Source: Owenweeksia hongkongensis DSM 17368
Lineage (GTDB): Bacteria > Bacteroidota > Bacteroidia > Flavobacteriales > Schleiferiaceae
Assembly: GCF_000236705.1 (NCBI RefSeq)
Contig: NC_016599.1
Coordinates: forward strand, 3,224,001-3,288,000
Direction of reading: 5' to 3'
DNA: 64,000 nt
In this document: in pieces, positions 61,318 to 64,000 of the stretch
Position numbering within the stretch: the stretch's first letter is position 1
Layout: the number at the start of each line of letters is the position of its first letter
The notes under the pieces: generated by a model
Database searches by the model: none
Seen by the model: only the letters and a program-made list of their open reading frames with translations
What the model was told of the DNA's origin: nothing
Made by a program: the position numbers and the translations under genes

Positions 61318-62760
61318 TTAATGATAAAGAAATTTCATAAGCTTCTTAATTGTAGGGCTTATGCCGGATGAAAATTTCTCAACAAGAGCCATCTTATGCA
61401 CTCTGGTTTGTACTGGATAGGGATAAGTTTTATTAAAAATTGCACCTGCGCCCAGTCCTTGTTGGTTAGCCATGATTAACTCTTGAGCCATTTCTCCGGC
61501 ACTAGGGGCAACTACGGTTCCTCCTAAAATTTTTCCATTTCTAGGATTGAGCCAGTTCTTTTTTAGAAAGAGTATTAGTTTTCCGTAGCGGTAGTCCGAA
61601 GTTATTGCTCTGTCATCTGATTCAAAGCTGTGGTCAATTCTTTCGTAAGAAATGCCACGGTCTTTTATTTCATCCTCACTTAAGCCGAAGGTGCAAACCT
61701 CAGGGTCGGTAAAGGTACACCAGCTAAAATGGTCAAGATTAAACTTCTGTTTAAAGGGTGAGGGAGTGAAAAAGTTGGTAAGTAGAACGGTGGTGTGCAA
61801 TTCAGCTCCATGGCTAAATAATACATTACCGGCAGCATCTCCGGCAAAAACAATATTCTTATTGTCCTTTGCCCTTAGCTTGTCGTCAATCTCTACTTTT
61901 TTGTCTTTGAGTTTTATTCCTGCTTTCTCAATGTCCAGCCCTTCGTGGCTCACGGTGCGGCCAATTCCTACCAGCACCGCATCACATTGAATGGTCTTTT
62001 CGTTTCCGGATTTGTCCCTTAGCAAGGCCATATTGGCTTCAGGAAAATTTATCAGCTGGTGCTCCAGGAAAAAATCTATACCGTCTTTTTCAAGCCGCTC
62101 TTGCACTATAGTAGAAACTTCGGGAAGCTCCTTGCTCATTATGCGGTTATGCTTTTCCAGCACACGAACTTTAGAACCAAGTCTGGCAAAAGATTGTCCC
62201 ATTTCCATACCTATGGGGCCACCACCAATTATCAGCATGTTTTCGGGTAGCTCTTTCATGTGAAAGAGATTCTCATTGGTGTAAATGTTCACCTTTTCCA
62301 TCCCGTCCACATTTATCATCCTTGGGCGCGAACCAGTGGCTACCAAAATCTTTTTGGCGCTAAACTTTTTACCGTTTACTTCAATTTCTTTTCGTCCGGA
62401 AAATTTGGCGTAACCAATCTCTATATCCAGGCCCTCCTTTTCTCGGAGATATTCTAACGACTCGTGGTCACGAATCATATCCTGACGGCCGTGAACATAC
62501 TCCCAAACTTTTTGAAGGTCAGCTTTACCAGAAGCATCTCCCAAACCATAACTGGCAGCTTCGCGGCCTTTGGCAAAAAGTTCAGCAACGTGAATCAGTG
62601 CTTTGCTGGGAACACATCCGCTGTTTAAGCATTCGCCACCAATGTTGTTTCCATCCTTTTCTACCATTAGTACATCAAAGCCAAAAGTTTTCATCCCCAA
62701 GGCTACGCCTAGGCCACCACTTCCGCTTCCGATTACAATAATGTCATATTTGCTTTTCAT
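61318..62760 (-). CDS. MerA-like dihydrolipoamide-dehydrogenase-family flavoprotein
   Basis: 480 residues. FAD site VIGSGSGGLGVALGM, redox disulfide GGECLNSGCVPSKAL (Cys44 and Cys49), NAD site ILIIGGGPIGMEMGQSFARLGSKV and GDAAGNVLFSHGAE. The C-terminal interface has TFTDPEVCTFGLSEDE and the His-x4-Glu-like KTYPYPVQTRVHKMALVEK. It reduces a disulfide or metal-like substrate with NAD(P)H. It has no N-terminal metal-binding domain and no C-terminal vicinal Cys pair, so true mercury reduction is unlikely. It heads the DUF547/TIGR04283 run. Confidence 0.88.
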   Translation of the reverse strand: MKSKYDIIVIGSGSGGLGVALGMKTFGFDVLMVEKDGNNIGGECLNSGCVPSKALIHVAELFAKGREAASYGLGDASGKADLQKVWEYVHGRQDMIRDHESLEYLREKEGLDIEIGYAKFSGRKEIEVNGKKFSAKKILVATGSRPRMINVDGMEKVNIYTNENLFHMKELPENMLIIGGGPIGMEMGQSFARLGSKVRVLEKHNRIMSKELPEVSTIVQERLEKDGIDFFLEHQLINFPEANMALLRDKSGNEKTIQCDAVLVGIGRTVSHEGLDIEKAGIKLKDKKVEIDDKLRAKDNKNIVFAGDAAGNVLFSHGAELHTTVLLTNFFTPSPFKQKFNLDHFSWCTFTDPEVCTFGLSEDEIKDRGISYERIDHSFESDDRAITSDYRYGKLILFLKKNWLNPRNGKILGGTVVAPSAGEMAQELIMANQQGLGAGAIFNKTYPYPVQTRVHKMALVEKFSSGISPTIKKLMKFLYH

Positions 62761-62773
62761 GTGGTTGGTTGAT

Positions 62774-63676
62774 TTATTCTTTTGTTAGGTCTATTATGGT
62801 TCCAAGGGTACCTTTCGAATAAAGTTCCATGGGGCTATCGCTTATCGTATTGCTCTCATTAGTAATGGTGAGCTTTGAGTAAAACTCATACTCTAGGTCT
62901 CTACCTTTAAAAATGAAATTCAAGGCGGCACCTCCTAATTCGCTCAGGTCAATATTTACAGGTAGTACCAAATCCACACTGTCTTCTTTTGGGATATTTA
63001 CGTCTCCCATTATAGCACCATCAAAAACCATCTTATCGTTCCCAAGGTTGATTTCATATGATAGGTCTTTAAAATCGTATGGGAATACATTAAAGTTTAC
63101 AATAGTCAGGATGAAGTCGAGGGTGACGTCTCCATTTTCAAGTTTTCGGTATTCCCAGTCTTTGAGTTTTGTTGCGGGTACCTTGTAAAGTGGGGCCTCA
63201 AAACTTTGATTATAATTGAATTTGCGCTCTTTCAGTAAGGGAACATCGGCATAAAAGTCTCCTTTCACGGAGTAGGTGGTGTTTTCAATACCAGCATTTT
63301 TTAGGCTGTCAAGCACCCAGGTGAGTGAATCATTGTACATGGTGATAGGAACCATTATAAAACTACTATCACCACCTTTGAGTTCGATTTTTTCGGGATA
63401 AGTGCTGCTAAACACCATTTGGTCAGCTATGTAAAAATCATAGGTAAAACTATCTACGGTGAATCCAAAAAGGGTAGGGTTATCAATGAGCATTTTCATG
63501 TCCATGGTTATCACTTCCGGTTCAATTCTCTTAAACACGAAGGCGCTGTATTCCAGTCGAGGTATTAAAAAAGTGCCGTACTCTTCGTTTTGTGATTTTT
63601 GGTAGCGGTTCCAGCCATAAAAACCGAGGGCCAGTATGAGTAGAATGATGACAATCCAGATCGTTTTCTTTTTCAT
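62774..63676 (-). CDS. LEA type 2 / WHy-domain membrane-anchored protein
   Basis: 300 residues. An N-terminal transmembrane anchor (about residues 5-23) is followed by two LEA2/WHy-like beta domains (about 45-160 and 165-300). Both show the M/LDFxLxIxNPxxFGF/FNVFPYDFKDLSYEI pattern, for example DMKMLIDNPTLFGFTVDSFTYDF and LDFILTIVNFNVFPYDFKDL. Such domains bind proteins or lipids in the periplasm and are linked to stress tolerance. It is not obviously part of the flavoprotein run, 13 bp downstream. Confidence 0.8.
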   Translation of the reverse strand: MKKKTIWIVIILLILALGFYGWNRYQKSQNEEYGTFLIPRLEYSAFVFKRIEPEVITMDMKMLIDNPTLFGFTVDSFTYDFYIADQMVFSSTYPEKIELKGGDSSFIMVPITMYNDSLTWVLDSLKNAGIENTTYSVKGDFYADVPLLKERKFNYNQSFEAPLYKVPATKLKDWEYRKLENGDVTLDFILTIVNFNVFPYDFKDLSYEINLGNDKMVFDGAIMGDVNIPKEDSVDLVLPVNIDLSELGGAALNFIFKGRDLEYEFYSKLTITNESNTISDSPMELYSKGTLGTIIDLTKE

Positions 63677-63761
63677 TGTAATTTGTTTGATGTACCGGTT
63701 GATAACTGATAATACGTACGAGAGCAGTTATAAAAAGGATTGTCAGTACATGCTTGAGTTT

Positions 63762-64000
63762 TTAAGGTTTGGCAAGCGCTTCTTTGGGTGTGGCATCTTC
63801 TTCTTGAATCTTTGTGTCCAAAATTCTCTTTTTATAGATTTTCACCAGTTCTGCTTGAGACTTCCCTAGATAGTAATTCCACCAAATGATGAAAAAATTT
63901 AGTTGGAGAGAAATGACTCCGTTTTCCAGGTATTTCCTGGCTGAGGTAGTCATGGATTTCTTCAAAACTTTGAATCGGGCGCCAAATTTTTTTAACCGGA
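63762..64000 (-). CDS. C-terminal end of an unidentified protein (cut by window)
   Basis: The frame is open from the window edge to a stop at 63762, giving about 78 residues that end in KEALAKP. A central hydrophobic segment (SLQLNFFIIWWNYYLG) lies between basic flanks, so it could be a membrane or amphipathic region. It is too short for a family call. An internal TTG at 63963-63965 is probably not the start. Confidence 0.35.
   Translation of the reverse strand, partial: RLKKFGARFKVLKKSMTTSARKYLENGVISLQLNFFIIWWNYYLGKSQAELVKIYKKRILDTKIQEEDATPKEALAKP

Noticed and set aside
61318-62760. Mercuric reductase
   Set aside because: The fold and active-site disulfide fit the family, but there is no N-terminal metal-binding domain, no C-terminal Cys pair and no other mer gene, so only a general flavoprotein disulfide-reductase call is made.

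Overview
The window reads as chromosomal DNA of a marine-type Bacteroidota, most likely order Flavobacteriales. I infer this from gene families and local signals, not from a database search. The evidence is several secreted proteins with type IX secretion (T9SS) C-terminal sorting domains, a SusC/SusD pair, TonB-dependent receptors, PorV-like barrels, promoters of the Bacteroidota form TTTG-N19..21-TAnnTTTG, and intergenic repeats of kinds common in this phylum. A Cryomorphaceae/Schleiferiaceae-like host is a guess.

Layout. 1-7.7 kb: an outer-membrane operon of a TonB-dependent receptor (cut by the window edge), a 1354-aa secreted protein and a PorV/PorQ-type barrel. 7.7-16.3 kb: housekeeping genes (greA, a HIT protein, ruvC, a glycosyltransferase, a YbdG-type mechanosensitive channel, a Prc protease, an OppC-type permease, an outer-membrane protein). 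16.4-19 kb: an accessory strip of small AT-rich genes, including a CdiI-type orphan immunity gene and a frameshifted lipoprotein, bounded by sequences that look like integron-cassette attC sites. 19-27.6 kb: YceI-porin-YceI, small conserved enzymes, and a divergent thioredoxin-reductase-like/WYL-regulator pair with a palindrome over the promoter. 27.6-31.1 kb: two T9SS cargo genes among repeats. 31.2-35.5 kb: aat, flotillin, NfeD and a short-chain fatty acid transporter. 35.5-41.8 kb: two paralogous secreted glycoside-hydrolase-like proteins. 41.9-44.4 kb: a DUF3127 protein with an SSB-like tail, a flavin reductase, tRNA-Leu(UAG), and an SGNH lipoprotein whose catalytic Ser block lies at the C terminus.

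44.7-56.7 kb holds the most interesting unit. Nine genes on the minus strand encode an ABC importer (binding lipoprotein, two permeases, ATPase), a nucleoside hydrolase, an MTR-kinase-like phosphotransferase, a radical SAM enzyme and a SusC/SusD receptor pair. Together they read as uptake of a scarce nucleoside-like compound across both membranes, followed by cleavage, phosphorylation and radical chemistry. I know of no described pathway with this exact set. Several gaps inside the cluster are filled by repeat elements. 56.8-64 kb: two DUF2064 proteins, a TIGR04283-type glycosyltransferase, DUF547, a MerA-like flavoprotein, a rhodanese and a sterol-desaturase-family protein, with a 171-bp MITE-like element between two convergent genes.
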